A stretch of 55,713 nt of DNA, from NCBI RefSeq assembly GCF_000218525.1, contig NZ_AFHO01000001.1:1-55713 (forward strand), in the 5' to 3' direction. The translations under genes and the position numbers were made by a program. Positions 19,382 to 29,928 of the stretch are shown here, in pieces; position 1 is the first letter of the stretch; every line of letters begins with the position of its first letter. The stretch is from Mesomycoplasma ovipneumoniae SC01. Lineage in GTDB: Bacteria > Bacillota_I > Bacilli_A > Mycoplasmatales > Metamycoplasmataceae. The notes under the pieces are model-generated. The model searched no databases. It was not told the DNA's origin and saw only the letters and a program-made list of their open reading frames with translations.

Positions 19382-20596
19382 ATGATACCAACCTATAAAA
19401 CTAAAAAATTTATTGATAAAATTAAATTTTTTAATAAAAAAGTTCTTTTACGTGTTGATTTTAATGTTCCTATTCTTGAAGGGAAAATTACTTCAACAAA
19501 AAGAATTACTGCGAGTTTAAAAACCATTGAGAAAATTGTTACTGAAGGTGGCAAACTTATAATTTTATCACACCTTGGTAGGGTTAAAACGCCCGAAGAT
19601 TTGAAAAAGAAATCACTACGAATTGTCGCCGAGGAATTAGCTAAAATTTCACAAAAAGAAGTCAAATTTGTTCCTCAAAACCGTGGCAAAGAAGTTGAAG
19701 AAGCAATTGATCAACTTGAAAACGGACAAATTTTAGTGCTTGAAAATACAAGATTCCAAGATCTTGAAAACAAAGCTGAATCAAAAAATGATCCAGAACT
19801 TGGAAAATACTGAGCTTCATTAGGTGATGTTTTTATAAATGACGCCTTTGGAACACTCCACCGCGCTCATGCATCTAATGTTGGAATTGCAACTTACATC
19901 AAAGAATCAGCAATCGGTTATCTTGTAAAAGAAGAGCTTGATGCGTTGTCAAAAATTATTTTTGAACCCCAAAAACCTTTTTATGCAATTATTGGCGGCG
20001 CAAAAATTTCTGATAAAATCGGGATAATTTCAACTCTACTTGAAAAAGCTGACAAAGTTTTAATTGGTGGAGGAATGGGTTATACATTCAAAAAAGCTCT
20101 TGGACTCAAAATTGGAAAATCAATTGTTGAAGAAGACAAAATTGATTTAGCCCTAAGTTTAATTAATAAATACTCTGATAAATTAATTTTACCGCTTGAT
20201 GCTGCTTTGTCTGATAAATTTGAAGATGTAAGTCCAATTTATAACGAAAAAAATCCACTTGAAATTCCGGATGACCTTGAAGGTTTAGATATTGGTCCAA
20301 TGACTATAAAATTATTTGAATCACATTTAAAAGATGCAAAAACTATTTTGTGAAATGGAACTCTTGGTGTTGCTGAGTTTTCTAATTTTGCCACCGGAAC
20401 TCGTGAAATTGCAAAAGTAATCTCAAAACTTGAAAATTGCTATAGCGTAATTGGTGGTGGCGATTCAGTTGCAGCGATTGAATCTGAAAAATTAGGTTAT
20501 GCTTTTAGTCATATTTCAACTGGTGGTGGTGCTTCAATTAGTTTTATTGAAAAAGGCGATCTAATCGGTCTAGGTCCAATTCAGGAAAAAGCATAA
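19382..20596 (+). CDS. pgk: Phosphoglycerate kinase
   Basis: Glycolytic enzyme of the cytosol (404 aa, normal length) that transfers phosphate from 1,3-bisphosphoglycerate to ADP. N-terminal signature RVDFNVP near residue 24, [28 protein letters not shown], and the C-terminal GGGDSVAA and [10 protein letters not shown] loops are all present. The WNGP(M/L)G motif reads WNGTLG, so the usual Pro is Thr. Two TGA codons are Trp. AAAGGAA precedes the ATG by a longer than usual spacing. The gene is monocistronic, ending at a strong terminator. Confidence 0.97.
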
Positions 20597-20628
20597 GAAT
20601 TTATAGCATTTTTTTAATTTTCACACTT

Positions 20629-20680
20629 AACAAGTCCTGTTTTTTAAAATCAAAAAAACAGGACTTGTTCATTTTTTATT
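20629..20680 (+). terminator. Terminator after pgk
   Basis: AACAAGTCCTGTTTTTT pairs with AAAAAACAGGACTTGTT, followed by CATTTTTTATTTTAT. Confidence 0.9.
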
Positions 20681-20705
20681 TTATAAGTAAAGTAGATTAA
20701 TTTTT

Positions 20706-21539
20706 ATGAAAAGTGTATTTTTTGACGAAAAAATTGTTGAATCACTAACTAAAACTGAAAAAATTATTGTTAAATTGGCACAGGATAATCCCCAATTTTT
20801 TTATCAATCCAATCTAAAATCATTAGCAAATAAAACACAATCTTCAATAACGCTCATTTCAAATTTAGCAAAAAAATTAAGTTTTTCTAGCTTTAAAGAA
20901 ATGCAGTTTCATGTTTATTATTTATTCCTTAATTCAGCACAAATTTCAAATAAAGTAAAAAACCAGCAAAAAACCGATAAAAACAAGCTAATTATCGAAC
21001 AACTTTATAAATATTATCATAATTCATTAGTTCAAACATTAGAACTTGTTGATCTTGAAAAAATCCAAGATTTTGCCCGTAAAATTATTCAAAGCAAAAA
21101 AATTTTTATCTACGGGGCTGGTTCTTCTTCAATCGGAGCGAGCGAACTAGCGATTAATTTGCAAAAATTAGGGCTAAATTCAGTTAGTTTTCGTGATTTT
21201 CATAATTTTTTATTAGTTAGTGTTCAATCTCAAGCCTTAAAAATTTTGTTTTCAAAATCTTGTAAAACAAAAGAAATTAATTTTGTTCTTAAAAAGTTTA
21301 TTGAAAATAACGACGATTTTATTGTAATAACAGCAAAAAAACAAATTGATATTCCCAAAAAAAATTTAATTTTTTACCAAACACTTGAGCAAAAAAACCG
21401 TTTTATTTCGATCTCATCGAAAATAAACCAACAATTTATTTCTGATGTTATTTTTTTCAGTGTTGCTAATTTAATTTCTGAGCAATATGAAGAAAACTAC
21501 AAGAAAAATCTTGAAATTCTCAAAGAATGAAATGAATAA
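20706..21539 (+). CDS. RpiR/MurR-type transcriptional regulator (HTH plus SIS domain)
   Basis: 277 residues. The N-terminal RpiR-type helix-turn-helix (about 1-77, with SLANKTQSSITLISNLAKKL as its core) is followed by a SIS sugar-phosphate binding domain starting near residue 115 (FIYGAGSSSIGASELA). Members sense phosphosugars and control sugar operons. It lies directly before the PTS/manA genes on the same strand, so it is the likely regulator of that locus. The C-terminal part of the SIS domain is short on glycine motifs and may be diverged. A TGA four codons before the end is Trp. Confidence 0.85.
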
Positions 21540-21628
21540 TTGAAAAATATTCATAAAAAACTTCAAATTTGTAAAAATTTTTTTATTTTTCTTTTATTTT
21601 TAACTAAATAATCCATTATTTAAGTATA

Positions 21629-21648
21629 TATAATAAAAGAAAGGAAGG
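21629..21648 (+). promoter_or_regulatory. Promoter and RBS of the PTS operon
   Basis: TATAAT at 21629-21634 and AAAGGAAGG at 21640-21648 precede the ATG at 21654. The leader is very short. Confidence 0.6.
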
Positions 21649-21653
21649 TTTTT

Positions 21654-23642
21654 ATGAGTATTTTTTCAAAAGATTTTATTTTTTTAGACCAAGATCTTAA
21701 TTCAAAAGAAGAAGTTTTTGAATTTATTGCTCAAAAAGCAGTAGACCTTGGAATTGGAACTGAAAAAAATAAAATCTTTGACGATCTTTTGGCTCGTGAG
21801 AATGAAATTTCTACCGGACTTGAGTCAAATTTTGCAATCCCTCATGCTCAAAGTAGTGCTATTGAAAAGCCAGCGCTACTGTTTTTAAGTCTAAAATCTG
21901 GGCTTGATTGACAAAATTTCGATGATTCTAAGGCAAAATTTATTTTCTGTATTTTGCTGCCAAAGTCTGGTTTTGAACAAAATCAAGTCGAAATTCTGGC
22001 AAAAGTTGCACGAATTATTCTTAATCCCGAAATTAAAGAAATAATTTTATCTAAAGACGAAAATGTTATTTTTGATAACATTTCAAAGTTTATTTTTGAA
22101 AAAGACCAAGTGGAAAATCACGAGACAAATTCCCAAAAAATTCCCATAAATGCAAAAAAAGTTGTTGGAATCACATCTTGTACTGTTGGAATTGCTCACA
22201 CTTATTTAGCCGCTGAAAAATTAGAAATGGGACTAAAACAAAATGGCTATATTCCCAAAATTGAAACTCGCGGATCAGTTGGGCCTAAAAATGTTTTAAC
22301 AAAAGAAGATATTGATCAAGCCGAATTTGTCATAGTTGCCAGCGATCTTGAAATTGACAGTTCAATTTTTGACCAAAAAAAGGTCTATTTTACAAGCACT
22401 AAAGCCGCAATCCATGAAACTGAAAGTGTAATTCAAAAAGCAAAAAAAGCACCAATTTTGCATAATAAACAAAAAAAACAAACCCAAAATCAAGAAAATC
22501 GAACTAGCGTTGTTAAACATATTATCACCGGAATTTCCTACATGATTCCTTATGTTGTTTTTGGTGGAATTATGATCGCCCTTTCGTTAGGAATTGGAAA
22601 AGCAATTTATGGTAATGCTAATGAAGCACCAAAAGGTGATTTTCTTTGATGAATGCTCCAAATTGGGGTAATTGCCTTTAAATTAATGATCGGTGTTTTA
22701 GGAGGCTACATTGCCTACTCAATTGCCGGACGGGCCGCACTTGCGCCAGGATTTATTGTTGCAACTGTCGGTAATTCGGCCGATTTATTCTATGGAATTG
22801 GCGGAATTTCTGTTCAGACACCGATGGGATTTATTGGCGCGGTAATTTTTGGAATTCTTGTTGGTTACAGTGTTAAATTCATTAACTCACTAAAAATCCA
22901 AAAATCTTTAAGTGCAATTTTACCAATTTTTGTAATTCCAATTGGGGTCAGTCTATTTTGATCTTTAGTTGTAATTTTCTTAATTGGCGCTCCTATTGGT
23001 TGAGTGCTTGACAAATTAATCGCTGGATTAAAACATGTTTTTGAAAACAAAGACGGAATTGGTGTTGGTGTTGCCTTTCTTCTAGGTCTTTTACTTGGCG
23101 GAATGGCCGGATTTGACATGGGTGGCCCAGTAAATAAGGTTGCTTTTTTAACTTCAACAGCACTTGTTTCAACTCAAGTTTATGAACCAATGGGAATGAT
23201 GGCAGCTGCAATACCGGTTGCACCAATTGGAATGGGAATCACAACCTTAATTTGACGTAGAAAATTTACAAAAGAAGAAAAATCACTCGGACTTTCAGCT
23301 ATAATTATGGGATTTATTGGAATTTCTGAAGGTGCTATTCCTTTTGCAATCGCTGATCCAAAACGGGTAATTAGTGCTAATGTTATTGGTTCAGCAGTTG
23401 CTGGTGGACTTGCTGGAGTTCTTGCAGTTACAAATCAAGCCGGACATGGGGGACCAATTGTTGCAATTCTTGGTGCTGTTGGTTCAATAAAACACGGAAT
23501 CGGTCTTGGAATTGCCTTTTTCTTCTTGTCAGTTATTGTCGGAAGTTTTACTACTGCGCTAATTTATGGATTTTGAAAAGATCGCAACTTTAATATTTTT
23601 AGCAATTTAGCACGAAAAAATCACAAAAAAGGAGTTAAATAA
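21654..23642 (+). CDS. fruA: PTS EIIABC, fructose family (mannose or fructose)
   Basis: Membrane sugar phosphotransferase of 662 residues carrying EIIA (1-150, phospho-His64 in AIPHAQ), EIIB (about 167-265, phospho-Cys176 in GITSCTVGIAHT) and EIIC (about 275-655, with FDMGGPVNKVAF and GISEGAIPF motifs) in one chain. It imports and phosphorylates a hexose using HPr-phosphate. Ten or so TGA codons, including a tandem pair near residue 332, are Trp. The family includes fructose permeases and mannose permeases such as ManP. The adjacent manA and the absence of a 1-phosphofructokinase gene here favour mannose. The stop overlaps the next start by one base (TAATG). Confidence 0.93.
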
Positions 23643-23911
23643 TGAAAATTAAGAAAATAGATAATAAAAAACTGTTTTATATTGTGATTTTTTTGGCCTT
23701 AGCTGTCCTTATTTTTGGAATTATCCTTATTAGTTTAAATATTTCGGCTCACCAAGAATTTATTAGCGCAACAATTGCCAAAAAAGAAGCGCTACCAAGT
23801 CAAGGTTTTGTTTATGGCGTATTTTTACTAGTTATGGGAATTTTAGGACTTATTTTATCAGCATTTATCGGAAATGATGTTTTTAACAAAAAATTAGGTC
23901 AGTCTAATTAA
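23642..23911 (+). CDS. Small two-TM membrane protein in the PTS operon
   Basis: 89 residues with membrane helices at about 12-32 and 56-78. I recognise no family. It is translationally coupled to the PTS gene (TAATG overlap, with GGAG upstream in the end of that gene) and touches manA with no gap. It may be an accessory of the permease; nothing in the sequence shows a function. Confidence 0.75.
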   Translation: MKIKKIDNKKLFYIVIFLALAVLIFGIILISLNISAHQEFISATIAKKEALPSQGFVYGVFLLVMGILGLILSAFIGNDVFNKKLGQSN

Positions 23912-24817
23912 ATGAAAGATTATTTTGTTTTTGTTGAACCATACCAAAAAAATACTTTATGAGCTGGGCAAAATTTACAAAATCAGCTAAAATCTAGTCA
24001 AAAAATTGGCGAACTTTGACTAATTTCAGCACAAAAACACGGTCTTTCACGTGTCAATGGGCAAAATTTTGACGAATTTTTTGCCCAAAACCCACAATTT
24101 TTTGGCTTTTATCCACATAAAACTTACCCAAATCTTCATAAAATTATTGATGCCGGGCAAAAACTGAGTCTCCAAGTTCATCCTGATAATAAAATAGCAA
24201 AAAAATTAAATTCTTTTGGCAAAGACGAGGCTTGATTTGTGCTAAACAAAGGCGATGATCCTTTTATAATTGGCGCAAAATCAAACGATTTTGCTGAGAA
24301 AATTACAGAAATTAACAACGAAAATATCGACAAACATTGTAATTTTTCTGATCTTGAAAAAAATGATTTTGCCTATATTAGTGCCGGACTTATTCATTCT
24401 ATTCCTCAAGGCGCCCTTGTTTATGAAATTCAGCAAAATTCAGACTTAACTTTTCGAATTTTTGACTTTGATCGACTTGACTCTAACGGGCAAAAAAGAG
24501 AACTTCATTTTGAACTTGCAAAAGCCGCAATAAAACCAAAATTAAGTCCAAAAATTATTCATGACAACAAAAAAACTCAACAATCCTTAGTTAAAAATAA
24601 ATTTTTTAACCTTGAAAAAGTAAAAATTAGCCAAAAATTTTTACTTTTGCCCCAAAATGATGTTTTTTGGTACGAAATTATTATAATTTCTGGTCATGGA
24701 AAAATTAATGATGTTACTTTTAAGCCATTTGATGCCATATTAATATCAGGGCAAATTGAAAAACCAATTGAATTTCAAGCAGAAAATGCACTAATTTTAA
24801 TAAACAAAATAATTTAA
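23912..24817 (+). CDS. manA: Mannose-6-phosphate isomerase, class I
   Basis: Cytosolic zinc enzyme (301 aa) converting mannose-6-phosphate to fructose-6-phosphate. Zinc-site motifs are LSLQVHPDN (near residue 88), GKDEAWFVL, and GLIHSIPQGALVYEIQQNSD with TFRIFDFDR. TGA codons at residues 17, 36 and 109 are Trp; the ATG at 23912 directly follows the preceding stop. Its pairing with the EIIABC gives a short path from external mannose to glycolysis. Confidence 0.93.
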
Positions 24818-24830
24818 TTTTTCTTGTTTT
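24812..24830 (+). repeat. 19-bp target-site duplication, left copy
   Basis: ATTTAATTTTTCTTGTTTT directly precedes the terminal repeat of element copy 4; the partner at 25422-25440 differs at one base. It overlaps the end of manA. Confidence 0.75.
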
Positions 24831-25421
24831 CCCCGAGTTTCCAAGTTTGATGAGATAATCTTAAAAAAGTGTCCTAGTTTATTATTTTGGGCACTTTTTT
24901 AACTTTTTCGGCAAAAGTTAATTACCTATTTTAAAACACTGGCAAAAATCAATTTATGGATAAAACAACAAAAATCATAAAAAAAATACAACTACTATTT
25001 AAACTCAATGTAAAAACAAAACTCGTTTTTACTTACACTGAACCTAAAAAAATATATGAAGTTTTGAAAGAACAATAATTAAAAGCCTTAAATTTGTAGA
25101 TTTCTAAACGGGTAAATTTAAGACAATCCATTATATTTAAAAACATAATGGAAAAATTCGCATTATCTTATTTTAATACGACAAAAAACATAACCAATTC
25201 CCCCTTAATTCAATATCAAAAATTTATTAATTATTCTTAAGTGATATCTATTATAACATAATTTTATTTTAAACCAAGCATTTTTTTTTTTTTTTTGCAA
25301 GGGTTAATTTTAAAATAATAAAAAATTAAGATTTTAGGTCAAAACCACGGATTTACAGCTATTTTTGCATATTTACATTCGCTAAAAAGTGAATTTTTGC
25401 CATCAAACTGTCAAACTCAGG
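24831..25421 (-). mobile_element. Complete MITE-like element, copy 4 (591 bp)
   Basis: This is the reference copy. Terminal inverted repeats of about 22 bp are visible: the left end starts CCCCGAGTTTCCAAG and the reverse-complemented right end starts CCTGAGTTTGACAG; both continue TTTGATG. It is bounded by a 19-bp direct repeat. Inside, on the minus strand: a 16-base poly-A tract, TATAAT (rc of 25250-25255), RBS/ATG with a seven-codon frame, and three hairpins. It encodes no transposase, so it would need one in trans. Confidence 0.8.
24995..25243 (-). ncRNA. Candidate structured small RNA carried by repeat copy 4
   Basis: In hairpin 1 both variable positions differ from copy 1 (A-U to G-U and G-U to A-U), yet pairing is kept. 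The terminal stem (25004-25042) has several G-U pairs and one mismatch. Expression is unproven. Confidence 0.4.
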
Positions 25422-25440
25422 ATTTAATTTTCCTTGTTTT
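25422..25440 (+). repeat. 19-bp target-site duplication, right copy
   Basis: ATTTAATTTTCCTTGTTTT directly follows the terminal repeat; partner of 24812-24830. Confidence 0.75.
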
Positions 25441-25445
25441 TTGCA

Positions 25446-25470
25446 AAAATAAAAACCGCTAAATGCGGTC
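25446..25470 (-). terminator. Terminator after the lipoprotein gene
   Basis: On the minus strand ACCGC-ATTTA-GCGGT is followed by TTTTTATTTTTGC, 25 bases after the stop. Confidence 0.8.
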
Positions 25471-25494
25471 TTTATTTTGAAAAACTTTGAAATT

Positions 25495-26124
25495 TTACTC
25501 AATTGCTTGAAAAGTATCTCTACTATTTTCAACATGTTCTGGTTTAAAAACAATTTTTTCTGAACCATCATCTTTTCAGAAAATAAATGTGTAAAATTTA
25601 CCTTTTTCTAGTTTTTGATCTTGCTCATCTCATTTAAAAATTAAAGGAAATTCAATATTATCACCTTCAATTGCGGTTGTACGAGCGACCTTAACTTTTA
25701 AAGGATCAACTAAAGTGTTGTCAGTTAATGATTTTACCTCACTAGCATATGCACTTCATTTTCCTGTAACGCCTTTTACCGGTGAGTGGTGTAATTGGAA
25801 ACGGAAAACACCTTCACTATTTAGCCTATTTTCACTTCTTGCAGCTGGAAATAATAAGGTTCGAATTTTGACATTATCTTTTTTTGGAATATTAAATGGA
25901 GCAGAATGAAAGTCGATTGTTTGGTTAGTTTTTCTGGTTGTTGTTTCTTTTTGAGTGTCCATTTTTACGGGTTTATTTTTATCTTCTTGACTAGATTGGG
26001 AACCTTTTTTAGTTTCAGGTGCTGTTTGGTTATTATGTTGGCATGATAAGACAATAAAAACTGGCAGTACAGAAGCTATTGGAAGAAGCCTTAATTTTGC
26101 AATTTTTTTTATATTTTTGAACAT
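25495..26124 (-). CDS. Putative surface lipoprotein
   Basis: 209 residues with a basic N-terminus, a hydrophobic signal and a lipobox ending in Cys28 (FIVLSC), so it is expected to be lipid-anchored on the outer face of the membrane. A polar Gln/Lys/Thr linker (about 29-65) is followed by a beta-rich domain with no motif I recognise. TGA codons after residue 122 and further on are Trp. It is transcribed alone, with a -10 box about 110 bases upstream. Confidence 0.85.
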
Positions 26125-26536
26125 TTTTTTCCTTTTTTGATCGGTTTTTTATTTTTTTGCGTCGAAAAACAAAGAATTTAAATAAAGCAATAATGTTTTA
26201 CAGATACTTTAACTTAAATTTAAAAATACTATATTATACTATTAATTTTTAAATTATTAATGCTAAAGTGCAAAAAAATTTTATAATTTTGGATTTTAAA
26301 AATTTACATGGTATATTTTATTGTAAAATCAAAGGAAAAAGTGCAATAATTACTAATAAATTACTAGAAAAAATTGATAAAAGTGGTAAAATCAAAACCA
26401 TAGATAAAAACTAGCTGTCGGAATTTTTCACTAAATTAGCCACTTTTTTAGCTATTTTTATTGGAAAATAACTAAAAAAGTGGATTAAAAAAGTTTTTTA
26501 TAATAATTCCTTTTAAAATTGAACCAAGGAGTAAAA
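26125..26536. promoter_or_regulatory. Divergent promoter region between the lipoprotein and the first DUF3137-like gene
   Basis: The minus-strand -10 box is TATAAT (rc of 26233-26238). The plus-strand -10 box is TATAAT at 26499-26504, preceded by a long inverted repeat (26440-26451 with 26472-26483, CCACTTTTTTAG). No gene is seen in the 412 bases. Confidence 0.6.
26440..26483 (+). promoter_or_regulatory. Inverted repeat before DUF3137-like gene 1
   Basis: CCACTTTTTTAG pairs with CTAAAAAAGTGG, extended by TATTTT/AAAATA. Related inverted repeats sit at the same distance before the second and third paralogues. It may be an operator or a terminator of upstream transcription. Confidence 0.5.
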
Positions 26537-27601
26537 ATGAAAATAATAAATGATTATTTTAAATTTGAAGACTATAAAAACAAAGCAAAAGAGGAATTTC
26601 GGCCTAAATTAGACGAAATTATCAAAAAAAAGCATTCAAAAACTCTTGAAAAGCTTGCTGGAATACAAAGTGTGACAAAAACACTTAATATTGTCTCGTC
26701 AATTTCATTCGTTTTAACTATGATTGCTATGTTTGTTGCTCTCAATTACGATCTAGGGATTGGAGGCATCATTTTAGCAGTTATTCCGGGAATAGTTGCA
26801 ATTGCTTCTACTTTTTATTTAGGAGTCAAAAAAAGGGAAATTAGGAAAATCACCGATGAAGTTTCAAAAGACGTCCTAGAAAGTTTTAAGCCAGAAGTTG
26901 CTTACAAAGCTGCCTATTCAATTTTAGATAAAGGAATGGATTATTTAGGTTTTAATGACCAACCTAGTAAGAACATTCAAATTTCAAAAAATGAAATTAG
27001 CAGTCTTACTCCTGTAGAAATCATTGGCTCATCAAAGGCTTGAATTAGTGAGGTTAGACCTTTGAAAGAATTATTAATTGATGAAAAATTCCACGTTAGT
27101 TTTACAAATGTCCGCTGACAATGAAAAGAATGAAGAAACAAAGAAACTGTGATAAGGGAAAGTTTTACTGGAATTTTAAAGATTGATACTTCAATTTTAG
27201 GTGAAAAGGCATTTGACTTTAAACTTTTAAAACCAAGCGGCTGATTTTCTCAAAAAGACAAAATCAAACTTGAAAATGAGGAATTTAACGAGGTTTTTAA
27301 TCCAGAATCAAACGACAGATTCAAAATCAGAAAAATGTATACACCACTTGCGATGGAACTTTCACTAAAAAGATATTTTGACCGTGAAGGTGTTAAAGTT
27401 ATGGATGTTACCATTGAATCTTCAGGTGATGCTATCTATTTTACTTACAAATGCGACTGAAATTTTATGTATGTTGATTTTCCAACATCAATAAAAACCC
27501 CTGATGACTTTATTAATCACATTTTCAAGGATTTTTTGCTTGACACTTACAGTTTATATTATCTTTTGTGTCTTATTTACGTTACTTTGTATTTGGATTA
27601 G
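26537..27601 (+). CDS. DUF3137-like membrane protein, paralogue 1
   Basis: 354 residues. A charged, helical N-terminus (DYFKFEDYKNKAKEEF) is followed by two adjacent membrane helices (about 53-76 and 79-100) and a large soluble domain containing VRPLKELLIDEKFHVSF, IRKMYTPLAMELSLKRYFD and a C-terminal YSLYYLLCLIY. The organisation resembles mycoplasma proteins annotated DUF3137; function unknown. The ATG at 26537 has AAGGAG at the right spacing. Several TGA codons are Trp. Paralogues 2 and 3 follow, and a LemA-family gene lies directly after this one; LemA and DUF3137-type genes being neighbours is an expected pairing, from general recall. Confidence 0.8.
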
Positions 27602-27633
27602 TGAAAAACGTGATGTTTTTCAAAAAAATATGG

Positions 27634-27639
27634 TATAAT
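27634..27639 (+). promoter_or_regulatory. -10 box of the LemA gene
   Basis: TATAAT, 32 bases before the ATG; AAAGGAA follows as RBS. Confidence 0.6.
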
Positions 27640-27670
27640 TTGTAATTTAATTAATATTTAAAGGAAAAAA

Positions 27671-28318
27671 ATGTCAAATTTATACAACCCTAAAAATGCT
27701 GGAAATATCGAAGGATTTGAACCTCGAATTGATAATGACTCCAAAAAACCGGTTGTTTCAACAGCGGCTAAAGTTGCATTTTGAACTTTGGGGACTTTGT
27801 TTTTATTTATTGGCCCAATTTATTACATTTCGCAAAAAAATAATTTTATGCGTCAACAGAATTCAATCAATGAATCAGCAGGTACAATCGAGGTTCAACT
27901 TGAGCAACGTAGTGCAACTTTATTGAAATTAGCTGACCAAGTTCGCTCCTATCGTGAATATGAAAAATCAATTTTAAGCGATATTACAAGATTGCGAAGT
28001 TTAAAATCAAACATAGAAAATGCTCAAGAAATTGAAAATTTAAACAACTCATTATTTGGTAGACTTATTGCAGTAAGTGAAAATTACCCAGAATTGCAAG
28101 CATCAAAAATTTATCAAGAATTAATTGAGCAAACCTCCTATTTAGAAAGAGAATTAGCGGCTGCAAGACGACTTTATAATAGCAATGTTAATTCTTTTAA
28201 CACCGAAATTTTTGTCTTTCCTTCTTCAATTGTTGCATCTTCGATGAATTTAACAACCTACCCAATGTTTAGCACAAGTAACCAAAATCGTCAAGATGTA
28301 TCATTTAAAGATTTTTAA
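27671..28318 (+). CDS. LemA family protein
   Basis: 215 residues with one N-terminal membrane helix (about 36-54) followed by an all-helical domain. Characteristic LemA features are the QLEQRSATLLKLADQVRSYR stretch, NLNNSLFGRLIAVSENYPEL (the NxLxxLxAVxExYPxLKA-like signature) and ERELAAARRLYNSNVNSFN near the end. The family's role is unresolved. TGA at residue 38 is Trp. The second and third DUF3137-like genes follow downstream. Confidence 0.92.
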
Positions 28319-28420
28319 TTTCTTATTAAAAATCAACCACTGCAAAAAAACTCCTATAAACAGACATAATTTCTCAATAGATTTACAATTCAAACAATAA
28401 AAATTTAAAAAATACACTTT

Positions 28421-28507
28421 TAGACAAATAATATCCTTTTAAATCTAAGAAATATTTGCTTAAATTAATTCTTCAGATTTTTTGAGATTATTTGTCTTAT
28501 TTTTTTA
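28421..28507 (+). terminator. Terminator-like long hairpin after the LemA gene
   Basis: AGACAAATAAT pairs with ATTATTTGTCT, with an inner pairing AAATCT/AGATTT, and the sequence is followed by TATTTTTTTATTATT. The rest of the 409-base gap to the next gene has no gene. Confidence 0.6.
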
Positions 28508-28636
28508 TTATTAATATAAGTTAGATTAGTCCACTAATTTTGAGTTAGACAAACTGATAATAAACCGCATTTGAAAAGTCTAAAAAAACTTTGACTTTAT
28601 AAGCAAAAAATAAAAAAAACCTTGTAGTTTATAGCG

Positions 28637-28699
28637 CTTTTTAGCTATTTTTATTGAAAAATAATTAAAAAGTGAAAAAAAAGAGTATTTTTATATAAT
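28637..28699 (+). promoter_or_regulatory. Inverted repeat and -10 box before DUF3137-like gene 2
   Basis: An inverted repeat at 28637-28672 (CTTTTTAG...ATTAAAAAG) is followed by TATAAT at 28694-28699, the same layout as gene 1. Confidence 0.55.
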
Positions 28700-28727
28700 T
28701 CCTTTTAAAATTGATCAAGGAGTAAAA

Positions 28728-29792
28728 ATGAAAATAATAAGTGATTATTTTAAATTTGAAGACTATAAAAACAAGGCAAAAGAGGAATTTCACCCCAAAT
28801 TAGACGAAATTATCAAGAAAAAACATTCAAAGACTGTTGAAAAGCTTGCTGGATTACAAAGTGTGGCAAAAACACTTAATATTGTCTTGTCAATTTCATC
28901 CGTTTTAACTACGATTGCTATTATTGTTCATCTCATTTACCATAAAAATTTTACTGGCGTCATTTTAGTAGCTATTCCTGGAATAATTGCAATTGCTTCT
29001 ACTTCTTACTTACGAGTCAAAAAAAAGCAAATTAGGTCAATCACCGATGAAATTTCAAAAGACCTCGTAGATAGTTTTAAGCCAGAAGTTGCTTACAAAG
29101 CTGCCTTTTCAATTTTAGATAAAGGAATGGATTATTTAGGTTTTAATGACCAAATTAACAACAACATTCTAATTTCAAGAAATGAAATTAGCGATCTTAC
29201 TCCTGTTGAAATCATTGGCTCATCAAAGGCTTGAATTAGTGAAGTTAGGCCTCTGAAGGAATTATTAATTGATGAAAAATTCCATGTTAGTTTTACAAAT
29301 GTCCACTGACAATGAGAAGAAAGAAAAAACAAAGAAACTGTGACAAGAGAAAGTTTTACTGGAATTTTAAAAATTGATACTTCAATTTTGGGTGAAAAGG
29401 CATTTGATTTTAAACTTCTAAAACCAAGGGGTTGATTTTCTCAAAAAGACAAAATCAAACTTGAAAACGAAGAATTTAACCAGATTTTTAATCCAGAATC
29501 AAATGACAGATTGAAAATCAGAAAAATGTATACACCTCTTGCAATGGAACTTTCATTAAAAAGATATTTTGACCGTGATGGCGTTAAAGTTTTGGATGTT
29601 ACCATTGAGTCTTCGGGAAATGCGATCTATTTTACTTACAAATGTGACTGAAATTTTATGTATGTTGATTTTCCAACATACATAAAAACCCCTGATGACT
29701 TTATTAATCACATTTTCAACGATTTTTTACTTGACACTTACAGTTTGTATTATCTTTTGTCTCTTATTTACGCTACTTTGTATTTGGAGTAG
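28728..29792 (+). CDS. DUF3137-like membrane protein, paralogue 2
   Basis: 354 residues, closely similar to paralogue 1 over its length. Differences concentrate in the first membrane helices (IIVHLIYHKNFTGVILVAI versus paralogue 1). The extended soluble domain and the C-terminal YSLYYLLSLIY are conserved. AAGGAG RBS and upstream inverted repeat are conserved too, so the duplication included the promoter. Function unknown. Confidence 0.8.
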
Positions 29793-29833
29793 TTAAAAAC
29801 ATAATATTCTCAAAAAAAGCTTGTAATTTATAG

Positions 29834-29897
29834 GATTTTTTTAGCTATTTTAATTGGAAAATAACTGAAAAATCATTAAAAAGAGTATTTTTATAAT
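29834..29897 (+). promoter_or_regulatory. Inverted repeat and -10 box before DUF3137-like gene 3
   Basis: Arms GATTTTTTTAGCTATTTT and AAAATAACTGAAAAATC (29834-29873), then TATAAT at 29892-29897. Confidence 0.55.
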
Positions 29898-29928
29898 AAT
29901 TCCTTTTAAAATTGACCAAGGAGTAAAA

